64,000 nucleotides of DNA from Styela clava (GCF_964204865.1 NC_135263.1:19389426-19453425); one strand, 5' to 3'. Shown: positions 36,161 to 49,423, counted from the first letter of the stretch. Notes: a model not told the origin generated them from the letters alone. Program-made: numbers and translations.

Positions 36161-37554
36161 ATAAATAATAAGATAAAATGTGTAATGTCAGAATGTAGAC
36201 TATAAAATGAAAATGTATAAAATATTAGAGTTAATGCTTTTGACAATTTCAATCACAAATTGAAGCAAATATCTGAATATCATTCTAGTTTGTAAAAAAC
36301 ACTAGATATTGATTTTTAATTAGTGCAGGGCATTTGGAAACAATGGAGTATCTGAATTCCAAGATCCTGTTTCCACTTCCAAATGCTCGCTATGACATCA
36401 CAAATTAAAAGCTGTTGTGTAATAACATGTTCCAAAAACAGTCAATTGCAGATTTTGCACTATTGTTTAGTAAAGTTACTGCATATGTGGAAACTGTAGT
36501 TAATTCATGCTTGGTCTCAAAATTAGCCATGTCATACAAAGCACTTAATTTGCACAATTTAATTTATCATAGTTTCGATTACGAAGTCACCCATTAAACC
36601 TTAGAAACATGACAACACCGAAAGAATATTTTATGTTGTCTTTGTCACTTTTTTTTGCATTCAAAGCATGCTTTAACTGTGTAATGTAATTGAAACTAAA
36701 TTATTGAACGATAAAATAAAGCAACTTGGCTTTGATTCAGTATCAACATTCCCGATACAAATGCCATAGGCTAATTCATACTACAGTACTAAAGCACCAA
36801 ACAATTACTTAGATAACTATAATATAATAGATTAAGATGTATTTTTGAGTTAGGAGGTCTGGATTGTATGTAGATAAAAATATAATTTTATATATTATTT
36901 AGTTAGAAAGGCAATTTTCTTCAATTTTTTTTATAGTTGATTAATGTAACCAATGATGTAAATAATCGCAATTTTTGGTAACGAACGATCAATGGTATGA
37001 GGCTAAATATTATTTTTGTCCTGTTATAATTTGTTTCGTTCCAATGGTTGAATTTTGTATGGATTTCAAAACGTTAGTGTGTCGAAAATGCTTGGTCCCA
37101 GTAGGGAAATTAAATCCCGCATAGCAAACAGTATTTGAAATTAGGAATTGTATCAGTAAATATCCTAAAAAGCATATGGTCTACACATGTTGCAAACAAT
37201 AACTAGAGTTTCAACCTGCTATATTTAGATCTGATTTTCTACCACTAGGGCTGTAGGGCACGATTTTATTTGTTGTTGTAAATCTCTGTTATCTTCTACG
37301 TAAAGTCATTGTCTTTAAATTTTCCACTGGGGTAACTTTGTGACTATGTGTTGTTGTTTTTTAATTTTAAAAATAACCCTGTGATGAACTAGTAATATTG
37401 TATTAATACAAGAAAGCAATGCTCGATTACGTGGACATCCAGGTTGCACAGTATAGTAATACCAAATAAAAAGTGTTCCCTTTTATTTAAAATAAAATGG
37501 CAAGATTATTGGTGGAATATTCTCATAGAAATTTGAACATTAAAACAAATGTAC
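36161..37554. other. Spacer without recognised content
   Basis: AT-rich. No exon, RNA gene or repeat family was recognised. Confidence 0.35.
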
Positions 37555-37810
37555 TACCGTGTTTCCCCGAAGATAAGACTGTGTTTTTTTTCAATTTTCT
37601 TTCGAAAAATAACACTCTGGCCTTTTTTGGGTGGATGTCTTTTATTTTCATTCATCAAAAACAAAATTACGAAGTAGAGAATTACGAGATGTTCAAATAT
37701 ACAAAATATGAAAACCGATATCCATGTACTTATAACACGTTTTTATTTAAAATAACTGCTAAACATGGATTATTAATCATTCAAAACGATTAGGAAAGAT
37801 TTCTTCCTAT
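37555..37810. mobile_element. Truncated TACCGTGTTTCCCCGAAAAT element
   Basis: It starts taccgtgtttccccgaagat and follows the 3236-3830 element through acaaaattacgaagtagaga and aaaaccgatatccat. It is lost soon after cattcaaaacgattagg. The right inverted repeat is missing. A chance frame of 98 codons runs through it and is not a gene. Confidence 0.8.
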
Positions 37811-39045
37811 CAACTAGGTCAAAATTTTTTTTTTATTTATCAAAGATTTTATTGTATGGGCATGAAAAGAAATAATACTAAGAAATTGCGAGGCGGCGAT
37901 ATTTATCGCAAGTGTCAACCACCTATTGTCTTGTTTTTCTCCCATCAACAAAGAGAAGATATTTTTAAGAAAGAAGTTTCTATTGATTCATGATTTCCTT
38001 GTGTCTTAATGAGTACCACAGCTTTGTCTTTGATATTATCTTAAGAACAGTGTTAGCCTCGGGGCATGCAACGTGCCTATTTCTACTTTCTTGAAACAGC
38101 TATCATGACACGCAATCTAATTGGCACGCAGAATGTAGTTTTATTGCCAGTAAGTTATTGTTATATGCCACAATGGATTTATATTGTAATATTGATATAG
38201 CTATAATATTTTTTGTCAGATTGGATGTACAATGAGACATCTGGACATTGTTGCATTTAAATGAGGTCTAAATATTTCTCTAATACTGTTTTTGAACTTT
38301 TTCATAAATTAGTTTTTTTGGATCCCGAATTATAAAAGAGATTGAAATAGGTTCTGTATTTATTTTTATAGTGCTGGTTCCCCTTAGAAAGTGTAACTAA
38401 ATATGTATTAAAAATTTAAATATTGTGAGCACAACTGTACCACCGTGAAATTTTATGTTCAAATTCTTACATCTTATCATACTAAAATTTTATAACACTG
38501 ATGTATGGTGGCAGAATGATTCATTTTATTTTTGGAAAAATTGAAGAAAAAATAACATTCCATTGTCTACTGTACTACATACTGTATTTTTAAAGTTTAC
38601 AGCTCTTTGTGAGATTATAATCTTTATTAACGCTAATAACTTATGGTTTCCTGAAGCTTCCCTTTTTCATTGAAATTTTTTTTTGGTTTATTTGAACTAA
38701 GAGAACAGTAGCTACCCGATTCAGAAAAAACTGTAATCTCTTCAGTTTAATATAGCTTTTTTAAATTGTTCAATTTCATATTCCTTGGGTTGGGTTGGGA
38801 CAGGGACTAATACATTTGTTTTATTTCCTTTGTTAGTCACTGTAATAATTGACCTGAATGAGAAAAATCTGGTAATCAGCTATAATGAAATGTATATGGA
38901 TTTTATCGCACAGGTGACACTTTCATTTATACGAGTTATGTACATTGTCCTAATAATGTGTGAAACAATTTCAATTATCATTGATTGTGATAAATTCTTC
39001 GTAAACTAATTCTAACTAAAATTGTTGCTTTTTAAAGTTTGATCT
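37811..39045. other. Spacer upstream of PSKH1
   Basis: AT-rich. No exon or repeat was recognised. It presumably holds the PSKH1 promoter, but no clear TATA or GC-box arrangement can be called. Confidence 0.35.
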
Positions 39046-39065
39046 CCAATCTTTTATTATTCCAG
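39046..39065 (+). promoter_or_regulatory. Acceptor-like tract upstream of the PSKH1 start
   Basis: ccaatcttttattattccag ends 90 nt before the PSKH1 ATG. It is a good pyrimidine tract with CAG. It may close an intron in the 5' untranslated region or accept a spliced leader. Confidence 0.45.
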
Positions 39066-39155
39066 ATTGATGTCTTAACATAAACTTGTTTTCATTTAAA
39101 CTAATTTTTCGAACAATGTGTATCAGAAGAAGTAAAACTGAAACAACAGATAAAT

Positions 39156-42100
39156 ATGGGATGCGGTAATAGCAAAGTTATTCCTGATTCTAATGAAGGT
39201 ATTATGTTCAGTTTCTATGAGTTACCTATTCATAGCTTTGTCATTGTATATATGTATATATTGTCTCTATATAAATCCAGTGGTCACTTTAAATTTTGTG
39301 TAAACAAATATTATATTTTAAATTGCAATATTGTTATTTTTATGCTGGATGAGGTCAAGAAACACCGGGCTTTAATTAATTTGTTATTTTCTATTTTAAT
39401 GTTAAAATGCTGTGCAGTATTTGAAGAGACAATAGATATAAAGTGAACACAAAACCATTTTGCTGTCATCACTTTGCCCAAGGCCATTTTTTATGGTTTG
39501 CATAAACAAAGGCAAGCACTTAACAAATGAATATGTTTATCTAGATTAGTGGTTAGCTGAATAACTGGATCCTATATAAGTACTTACATATACTTACATG
39601 ATCAATGACTGGGCTTTGTTTATTAATTGAATTTCAGACTATATTAAATAGTAATATATACTCTTATAATTAATGGAGTTCTAGATGCTTTTGATCATTG
39701 TTTTGTGATAAAACTTTGATGTATAATAATCCAACCTTTTTACAAATTGATTGAAAAATCTTCTGAAATCCATTGGACGACAGAAAGCAAGATAGAATTT
39801 ATTTTGAATTATAATATTAGGTATTGATAAACTTGACTGAATCCTTGCTCGTTGTATTAAAATTAGATTTGAACGTTCCAATATGAATTACTTTTCTTCG
39901 GTGCAGTATATTCAAAATTTTCATCAGAAAAAGCAGAGTCTGCTCACTCAGAAGTGAAGGCAACTCATTTCTGAGCTAAGTTTCACAGCCCACTGAAATG
40001 CCAATAGCTGTTGCATTTATATTGAATTAAATGCAGAATGGCAAGAAACTCAAGCAGTTCAGGCCAAAACAATAATGAAAAGATTGCAATAAAATGTATT
40101 AGTTTCTAACCTGAAAAGAAACTTTAACATGCCAAATTGTGTTGATTATATGCAAAACATTGAGTGATTATTTTCTGTGCCTAAATACCTGTCATCAACA
40201 TTTCCATGTCTGCAGTATTCATGTTTCGGAAGAATACCTGTAATTCACTTAGGTTTTAATTGTTGGCTTAAGCAATGAGGCAAGAGTAGGTCTTTGTCAG
40301 TAGCTCTATAACAAGCTGATAATTAGTGGAATGACTAAATTGAAAAATTGGTTTGCCCGAGGCTGATTGTACATTGTGTCTTAACCACTATATTCAGAGT
40401 TTTTGATATAATATTATTTTAAATATATTTGAAATATTAAAAAAAAATAAAATATCAAAGTTCATGAACAAGAATGGCAAATTCATTTTTTATTTATAAA
40501 ATATAAATTGTTCAATTTCTGACAAATTGTTTTCACAGGGAGCAAAGATGCCAAATCGAAGAAGACCATAGACGCCTATAGTACAAATGATGCAAAAAGA
40601 AACAGCATTCACTCAGCCAAACTTGCATTCGTAAATGGAAATAATGTTGGGGGAACAAACAAAAGTGATATTGACGAAAAGAAATTCAATAAAAATGCAA
40701 CAAACAACAATAATAAAATTGTCAAGTATCGTGCAAAATTTGATCCTCGAGTCGTTGTAAAATATGATGTCAGAGCATTAATTGGCAAAGGCAGTTTCAG
40801 CCGGGTTGTGAGAGTTGAACATAAAGGCACAAAACAACCATATGCAATTAAAATGATTGAGGTGAAAGCTCGTGAGGGCCGAGCTGCAGCTGATTCAGAA
40901 TTGCGTGTATTACGTCGAGTAAGACATCCTTACATTGTGCAACTAATAGAGGTTTTTGAAGCACCTGATAAAATTTATATGGTCATGGAGCTTGCCACAG
41001 GCGGTGAATTATTCGATCGAATTATAAGACATGGTAGCTTTACTGAAAAAGACGCTACAAAAGCCTTACAAATGGTGCTAGAAGGACTTCGTTATCTTCA
41101 TAGTCTGGGAATTACACATAGGGACTTGAAACCAGAGAATTTATTGTATTATCATCCTGGAAATGACTCCAAACTGTTAATTACTGATTTTGGTCTTGCA
41201 TCCTCTCGAAAATCTGGTGGTGATGTTACTATGAAGACAACTTGCGGCACTCCAGAATATATTGCACCTGAAGTTTTACAAAGAGAAAGTTACACAAATA
41301 TGGTTGATTGTTGGTCTGTTGGCGTTATTACTTATATTCTTTTGAGTGGAACTATGCCATTCGATGATGAAAATAAAACACGACTTTACACAATGATTTT
41401 ACAAGGAGATTATAATTTTAATGGCGAGGTAAAAACATCGGAAATATATTTCATTTGTTTTTTGGAAATTCTCTATAACTGATCTTGATACATAATCAGC
41501 ATTTTCATGAAATTGAATTTTGCTAATTGAGTAAAATATCAGTCAATTTAATAGAAATCTATAGACATGTACATATGAAGGGTATAACTAACCCAATAAT
41601 TTACATAGGTAATGTGAAGTATTTTTATTGTATCTAGAACTCTTGTTTCATGTCCTATTATTAATCAGTAAAGTATAAAGTGCTTTTTTGATCATATGGG
41701 TCATATTTACAGCCTTGGCCCCACGTGTCTGAAACTGCCAAAGGCTTCGTCAGATCGTTTTTGACGGTGAACCCTAGAGAAAGAATGTCTTGTTCTGCTG
41801 CACTTGAACACCCTTGGATAACTAACTTCACCAGTCTTTCGAACAGAAACTTGCAAAGGTAAAATAAATTTCATAATATGGCAATGTTGCAAAATTGATT
41901 ATTTTCATTTTAACCTACGAATATAATTTTTAGCCTTTTATAAAATCTGAAGCTTTTGCTCATGTATATTTTAGTGAGATTCCTAGATAGGTAAAGCTGC
42001 CATGCTTGGGCCCAGCTGAATCCTTATTTTTTTGAGAAAAGAAGGAGCTTTTACTGAATAAATTCATACCATTGTCCTTTTCTGCTATTCATTACATTGA

Positions 42101-43420
42101 GGTCATGTGGTATCGTGTTTCAAACCTTTTTAATTGTTTTGTATGTTCCACTTTGTCATACACATACGAAGGTGTGAATCCTTGTTGTCATTAAACAAAC
42201 TTTTTCTTTGTTTGGAAACATCGAGTGAGGCCATACTTGCAATTTGGGATCTTTCTAAAATAATTGTAATATAACATAGCAAGAATGTCAAAGAAAAATA
42301 AGTCATACAAGGGACTTCATTTCTCTCTGCTGGCCTACAGCAATCTTGGCGGTTGATTTTCAACTTTATTTTTGTTTCATATAGTCACTTGACAATCAAC
42401 CTTTTTCACTTCTATGATGTGCTTGTGAGTGTGTATGACTGTGCACTGAAACAGAAACTGTCATTGCACTTCAAAGTTTTTTTTTATTTTGTTAACAATA
42501 TGTTATCAAGTACTAAGTAGCATACTGATAAGTAGTATTCTTGCATACCACAGGTCCATATCACAGAATTTATTGAAGAGAGCATCATCACGTAATAGTA
42601 ACAAGTCTGCTCATAGTAGCAAATCAGCTAAATCCAACAGATCACTTCGTTCACAGCACAGAAAGGTAAACTTAATATTTTTTGTGACCTATGAATTAAA
42701 AATGCTCAAATAGTTTGATATAATGAATCGTGATATACTTTTCACATCTGATTATTAGTTAGCCATCTTTATTATCCCTTAATTCTCACTTCTGATTAGG
42801 ATAGTATTCAAACATTATATATACATGTATATGAAAAATAATTAGATTGAAAAGCCATATTTATATCAACTAATTTGGCGTGCCTGCCACCTTGGTAGCT
42901 GAAATGTGATATTGTTCGTTCTGTTGTGTTTGGTTTAGGTAAAAACCATAGTACCCTTTGTAATATTCTCTGTGTGAAACACAGTTAACTATAATGGAAA
43001 ATTGTAATCTCTGATGCAAAATGAAGTCGGTTCATCTGAGTTGTTCAATATAGGGATGTATAGAATATAGCAGGGGTGGGCAAGGTTTAGTGTGGCGTAC
43101 AAAGTTACATTTTACGATCAATATTTACAGACTCAGTATTACAAAAGTAGAAAACAATAAGCTTCGTGCCCAAACTAAATTTTACAAATTCCTTGAGCTA
43201 TTTTTTAGTCAAAACATCAAAATTTGGTTTTAGTTTGATTGTGGCAACATCAGGCGGGCCAGATTGAATTATCCAACGGGCCCAATACCCATGTCAGGGT
43301 ATGGGCAAGTATGTTTCCTTAGCTATGACTGTACTTAGTAGCTTTTCTTCATTGTAGGTGAAAGCAAAAGAATTGGATGATTTACTCAAGAAATATAACA
43401 GACAGACACATCATCCATAA
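39156..43420 (+). CDS. PSKH1: Protein serine kinase H1 (PSKH1)
   Basis: CaMK-group serine/threonine kinase of the Golgi and nuclear speckles. Five coding exons in phase: 39156-39198, 40539-41428, 41713-41858, 42554-42665 and 43358-43420, giving 417 residues (human 424). It starts MGCGNSK: Gly2 for myristoylation and Cys3 for palmitoylation. After an Asn- and Lys-rich linker comes YRAKFDPRV. The kinase domain (about 90-350) has GKGSFSRVV (glycine loop), YAIKMIE (catalytic lysine), THRDLKPEN, TDFGLAS and GTPEYIAPEV, so every catalytic residue is present. The tail repeats Ser and Lys and contains SISQNLLKRASSR, the signature also seen in vertebrate PSKH1. The protein ends KKYNRQTHHP, unlike the vertebrate C-terminus. 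Introns are long and AT-rich; the last one contains a hAT remnant. Confidence 0.96.
43071..43310. mobile_element. hAT-type remnant in the last PSKH1 intron
   Basis: It begins caggggtgggcaaggtttag, the common end of this hAT group (also at 57714). Near 43250-43280 it has gcgggccag and cgggccc motifs typical of the other half. The right terminus is blurred, so the border is approximate. Confidence 0.55.
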
Positions 43421-46400
43421 ATACTACAGTGTGGTGATATTAAATACAAAACTAAATATGCACTGTATCAAATCACTTTTGTCAAAGGCATATTTGTGTC
43501 TGGTCAACGTGAAAAGATGTAAAACAGGTTCCCTCCAGTATGAGAAGTGGTATGAGGATGAATTATACAGTACAGGAGTGAATGAAGTATCGTCTCCGAC
43601 AATCTATTTGCTCTTTATTTATTATGTTATTTGCTTTTTTGAACAGGTGATCTTATTTTACTTTCAAATGTACTTGCAGTAAGTTCCAAACTTATGTATT
43701 TACTGCACTTCGAAATTTTTTAAAATTAAAAATATATATCTTTGTTGTTTATACAAAAAGACGACTTATCATCTTTTATTTATTTTGTTATTTGCATTAT
43801 TATGTTGTGATATGAAAAAATTGTTCATATATTGTTTCTATTCTATTGCCCCTTTATAATCAAAGACTGTTGATCCATTTGTTCGAAAATGATACAGAAA
43901 ATATTCCCAGATATTTTCCTTAGATAGTCTCAGATTCCCTTACTGTGTGGGAAGGCTTGGATTAACTGTATTCAGTTGTATGTCGATATGTCAAACACAT
44001 ATTCACTAAGTACGTAAGTAGACAACATGATCTTTGTAGAAACAGAATTTTTATGCGGTAATTCATTTCTAAATGACAATTTCTTGTACAAATTAGCATG
44101 TACTAGATTATACAGCAATTGGGGTTGGTTGAAGGTGTTAAAACCTTCTTTTATTGTGAATTAATTACCTTATTGCCCTAGGATGTAGATGGTTATTGTA
44201 TTAACAAAAGCCTTCCTTGCCAAATTTGTGTCTTTTACATAACAGCTGATGGTGTGCGGTATACTAATTTCTATATCTATACCAGTAGGTGGTATAAATA
44301 TTTTGTAAATCTAATTCAAAATGTATTCGTTTTCAGAGTGGCTTCTCTTACTGGGCCATAATCATAACATTGCAACTTTACCCCATAAACATGTGTCTTG
44401 ACTCTTGACTTATATTTTATATCTCACAGACTAATATAAACTTTTGGCTGTCTCTGTAATCCTGTAAAGATTTCACAGATCCAATGTATTTTTCTATTAT
44501 CCCTTGAGATCTATCTTTCCGCTTTATGTTTCTGAACATTTCAGATTTGTTCCTCAGTTCTAGCATGTACAACATAGATTCATTGGCATCTTATTCTTCT
44601 CATGTGCTAAGCTACATTTTGTTTTATATCTTGTTATACCAGTCCAGTAGCATTCTCATTTTAGTACAAAAAATTATCTTTACCATTCTTATTGATCCTT
44701 TTTCTGTCCATCATTTTTGTTCTGAATTGATATAACTATTTTTTTGTCTATTGTAATGCAATTTGTTCAAGTATAACGGGAGATTGGACGCTCTCTTCCT
44801 GCATTTAGATAATTTTTTACCAAGCACTGACTTACATAACAGCACTTGCTGACAAGTGACAATACATTATAATAATCCATCATTTCTCTCATTCCAGAAA
44901 TTTCTCTGTTAGTTTCGTTTTTGGGAAGCTTATTGAACTATAAACTTTCTTCTTCTCAGTTCATAATAATTTATTACAGATGTTGAAATGTTTTTGGTCA
45001 AGCATGAAGAATGATAGTTGCCATTTTTACTTTCCATTTTTACTTCTGTAGTTATAGTATGTTCTGTATCATTTTGACATTTTGCTTTTGGCAATTTTTT
45101 GTAAACAGACGTATTATTTATATGTCTTATTTTCATGCAAAAGTGCCAACTCATTGACTGTTCTTTTGATACTTTTATTGTAGATAAAATTGAATATCAT
45201 ACAATTGAAGTTGATTCCGTTTTTGGAATAAGCCGAGGCATAGGTCGTACTGGTAGGAATATTTTTTGGACCACTGTCAATTTCATTGAAGTCCCTCAGG
45301 CGAAGATCATGAGCAAAGTTAAAATTCATGTTATTTTATAGTTTAACTGCGTAAAATGTAAGTCTAGGTGGTTAACGGGGATAAAATCACGAAGTCCAAG
45401 TCAAAAGTAGAGTGGGGAAGAAAAAGATAAGATTGTGGATGTATCACCACAAATATTTATCCAGGCATTAGTTTTGCGTTAGACGTGCAATTTCTTTCGC
45501 TCAGTTCGCTATATCGCCAAGATACATCTTATTCTGGAAAAAGGCTGTCCCGCAACAGATTTTCACAAAAAAAGTCAACTAGCTAGTTATAAGACTTTAC
45601 TACCTTACGTAATGACAGAAATCGTATTTGAGTTTATCTAAAATTTAGGGCGCTCCAAAAGTATGTATATATACCAAAATGGAGGTAACTTTTTTTTGAG
45701 AGAGAGAATTTTTATTGTTTCGTCAAACCAGAAAACACATACAATATATATATGATAGCAAAATGAGAAAAATTTGATTTCGGTAGATGACAGGGTGGTA
45801 ACGATACGACCATTTACAGTCATCTGAGTCGGTTACCACCCAAAGCAAGCACATGATTAAATAAATTAATAACACAGGTTCTGTAATATTACACTCTCAG
45901 GATATACATATGGAAAAAAAAACTATATACACTATGTAAAAAAAAATGATATCTAATTAGAGATGAGAAAAATTTCTAATCGGGATTAGGAAGTTATTAA
46001 ATAAATTTTAAATAGAGAGGAGCAAAAAATAAGAATTCCATACCAAATTTATTATTATTTATTATATTAATTTACACTTTCAATCTGTTCTGAATCTTTT
46101 GTGCTTACACATGATAAAATATGAGGGTATGATCACAAGGAAATTGAAGGTTCTATGAGTGACAATAATGTGTTGTGTGAAGAAAACCATAGATTGAGAT
46201 ATGAAATATAGGCATAACAGTAGTACAATTTTATATTTTCATTTCATTAGGGTGAAGAAAAAAAGCAGGATGCATATGGAACTTCTGCGAGATTTACACA
46301 TTACTACGCAAAACAGGTATTAAGATGGGAAACAATCAGATTGGTATTGCAACCTTTCACAAATAATTTAGAAATAGACAAATATGACTATGAGTTGAAA

Positions 46401-46875
46401 TAGATATGTGATATTAAATAAATTTTGACAAGGCTGGGTCAAATTAAATCACGATAGCCCAAAATATTTTTCGTCTTTGAGTAATTTATTGCATACACGA
46501 GGTTTAAACTATTAGAGATTCTGAACAATTAGCAAATTTGTCTATATCACTATTGCACATTAATTAAAAGAATATTGATCACATTAAATTCAATACACAG
46601 TATAATACAATATATATTAGATCAAGGCCCTCCTATCCTTTGTATCTAAATTGCAATTAAGATGAGCAATTTTGGGTTATTAGTTATACATATATGGCAA
46701 ACTAAGGGAAAATCAGAAGAACATAATGTACACAACTACATTATAACATAAACTAAAATTATGACCCAGGGCAGTCTAGTTTCAAGCCATTGTAGTATGA
46801 ACCACAATTGGATGATATGAAATGGGTGATATGATATATCACATTGTAGCTAAATATGTACTATATTTAAGACTA
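43421..46875. other. Spacer downstream of PSKH1
   Basis: AT-rich. No firm gene. It contains a partial family A hairpin end at 45648-45690 (ggcgctccaaaagtatg, then aaaatggaggtaac), a gagagaga stretch, and an inverted pair around 45800-45840 (gggtggtaacgat and cggttaccaccc). An exon-like segment is listed at 46251. Confidence 0.45.
46251..46316 (+). other. Exon-like segment of unknown gene
   Basis: Between ttcatttcattag and gtattaag lies an open frame reading EEKKQDAYGTSARFTHYYAK. Codon use is less AT-driven than the surroundings, and both splice borders are plausible. It is 2.8 kb past the PSKH1 stop, on the same strand. It could be an alternative 3' exon of PSKH1 or part of another gene; I do not recognise it. 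Confidence 0.25.
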
Positions 46876-46880
46876 CTAGA

Positions 46881-47006
46881 CTAACTAATTTTGCTCGCCT
46901 CCTTTACATCAAGTTGTGTAAAGAGACTGAAACCTAAGGACAGCGGGTATATTCGGAAATAAATTATGGCCTAACCCTAACCTTGTACACACATTACGAG
47001 AGTACC
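46881..47006. mobile_element. Hairpin MITE family A, copy 7 (internally deleted)
   Basis: It runs from ctaactaattttgctcgcct to attacgagagtacc and lacks the block between the ggtatattc and attatggcctaacc motifs. The left terminus is missing. Confidence 0.75.
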
Positions 47007-47182
47007 GAAATTTTGTTCGCCTATTTTACATCAATTTGTGTAAAGGGACTAAAATCTATAGGCGGGGGTGTATTCACTTGGCCAACACAGACAGTCCCTG
47101 AACTCGTAATTGAACCAAAATAAGAAAAATCTGAATAAAATTATTGCCTAACCCAAATGTAGTACACATACTACGAGAGTAC
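47007..47182. mobile_element. Hairpin MITE family A, copy 8
   Basis: It directly follows copy 7 in the same orientation, from gaaattttgttcgcctattt to catactacgagagtact. Both copies lack the left terminus and share the unusual gagagtac ending, which suggests a tandem duplication. Confidence 0.77.
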
Positions 47183-47927
47183 TTTTGCGGATCGTTGTTT
47201 TTCGTGAATACATATGTACTTATGCATGTTAGAAGACGCTAATAAGTTCTTAATTAATATAAATAGGCTTCATTGAGATGATATCGTTTGAAATCTAAAT
47301 ATTGAATATATATGCCTGTTGTAAAACGAGGGTGGCACAAGGTTATTAATTGCCATCATCACAAAGACCTGGATGTTCAACTGCCGTTACCAGTGATTCC
47401 TGTACCCAAAAATTGTTGCGACCCGACAGACGGTTAACTAACGCCATAAGAGTTCTACTTCCACACTTCCTGACACGATTGTAAAAGACTGTCCTGGTTC
47501 TAGATTGTTTGAATGCTTCCATATCTAATTCAATTGACTTATTTACTGTAATTTGTGTATTCCTTGATACAGTTTTATATTCGTCATTTCAAACATTTGA
47601 ATCGACTCTTTTCAAAGATTCCCAGTTCCAAAAGCAATACACTAATATTGCAATCGATTTCACTGTCAGCACCAGCTTTTGCTCGGTAAATCTTGGCATC
47701 TTTAAATACAAATGTTTCTGAACGTCCAGTAATTTTATCAACCAATTCGGTTAATCCTAGGGCCTAGCATTGCTCTTTTCCCACGATTTCATTTGTCTTC
47801 AAGACAAGAATTTGATTTGCATCTTTATAAATTATATTTAATCGCATTTATGATTGAATGAATACAATTTTTGAATAAACTAAAAATATAAAATTGGTAA
47901 ACATTAATTAAAAGATGTTGATATGCT

Positions 47928-49423
47928 AGTAGTCCGGCAGATAAGGGGACCTTTTTGGCCCAAGTTTGATTTCAGGCATAAAGTTTTTTTTATTTGTGAT
48001 TATTCATCTTTGGGTCATTGCCAATCATTTCTACATGGGTGTGGAGTTTGCAGCCTTGAGCAATTTTTTTTACGGCTCGATATTTGTATTAGTGTTTTTC
48101 GTCAAACCGGTGCATCATAATGACGCACAACCTGAACCATAACCTGTTACAATACTATGTTCAGGTTGTGCGCAATCTTGGTGCACAAACTACGCAAGCA
48201 CCAAATTTACTAGGAAATAAAATCAATAACTTTTAGGTATTTGTTGAGCCCAGCTTTGGGTCGCCACCCATATACAGTATATGGAAATACTGTCGAAACA
48301 TACGCGTAAAATAAAGAGTACTATTCCAAAATACCCGTTTTTGTTGCAATCAACAATACAAGCCTGCTAATGCAGTCGCCAGTGGTTCAAGTGGATATAC
48401 ACCCGGTGGAGAACAGTCAATTATTTGTTAGCGAGAATTGTTATGCAGCGGGATGATCACGACGACGCAGTGAAAGATAATGATATCACGAGTACAAGAA
48501 TGAGAAAATTGCTACATTTTATAGTATATCCATGGGAAAGAATGTAGTTCATTCTTATGTTCCATGCCAATGCTTTTCAAACTACCAAAGACCTCAACAC
48601 TTTTGCTTCTTTTCTTCTATAAAAATACATTGTTATTATATATTCGCATTTCCAACTGTTTGTTCGTGCTCCCAGATAACCGATCAGCGGCCTCTAAGGA
48701 GGACGAGGTCCCCTTTCACAAAACCCTGTCATAAACTAAAAGAGGCGACCGTGCTTCTCTTGCCTGTTGTCATGCTGTCCCTGGAATTCAGCTACAACAA
48801 AAATTTCACGAAAACGGATTTTTAAATTTTATGATTTCATTAATATTCTCAACAATGAATGATATACGGGTGGTAAAATGCCAAGTTCTTCCAACAACAT
48901 GATTATGTTTTGCAATTTACAACCAATATTTTGTATGTAACTTTGTTTGACAGAGCCCCAAGAGCTCTAACTACAAATATCGAAAATGTTAAGCCGAAAT
49001 AGTCACACTACAACATTGTCAAATGTGCTGTATTTACGATAGATGACAGGTTTACCAAAAAGAATTACATGAAAAATGGTAAAATAAAGTTCAATTCAGC
49101 AATATCTACTTGGTGATATGCATCTGTTGATGATTTTATGTGTTTGTTTCGGAAGTTTAATAACAGAATTAATTGTGGTTGTTGGGGATGTTTTAAAAAA
49201 AGGTTGCATGGGAAAAAGTTTCCACAAAATGCCAAGGTTTGATAGTAGTAGAAAAGTAGAAGAAATACTTCCATGTTTTAAGAACTTCCCCGATAAGTAT
49301 ACGCAGCAATTGCGAGAGGCAGAAATGCCAAGATCGCATCGCATTGCAAACCAATATTAGCAATTCTTATATATATTCGCGCATTCCCATCTGAACAGCG
49401 TGGAAAAGATTATACCCATCTAC
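47928..49423 (+). repeat. Left arm of the long inverted repeat
   Basis: About 1496 bp. It contains a small hairpin (48109-48204) with ggtgcatcataatgacgcac and an inverted gcgcaatcttggtgcac near its other end, related to the family B hairpins. Positions 48633-48776 are absent from the right arm. The inner end stops at cccatctac just before the hAT terminus. Confidence 0.85.

Noticed and set aside
35946..36164. Plus-strand frame of 72 codons over the SINE
   Set aside because: It is the antisense strand of the SINE and is not a gene.
37497..37793. Plus-strand open frame of 98 codons
   Set aside because: It coincides with a truncated copy of the TACCGTGTTTCCCCGAAAAT element, so the frame is incidental.
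45114..45329. Minus-strand frame reading DLRLRDFNEIDSGPKNIPTS
   Set aside because: Looks somewhat protein-like, but no splice sites, partner exons or known motif could be attached to it.
49118..49360. Plus-strand frame of 80 codons in the left inverted arm
   Set aside because: The same sequence in the right arm is disrupted and no domain is visible, so coding is unlikely.
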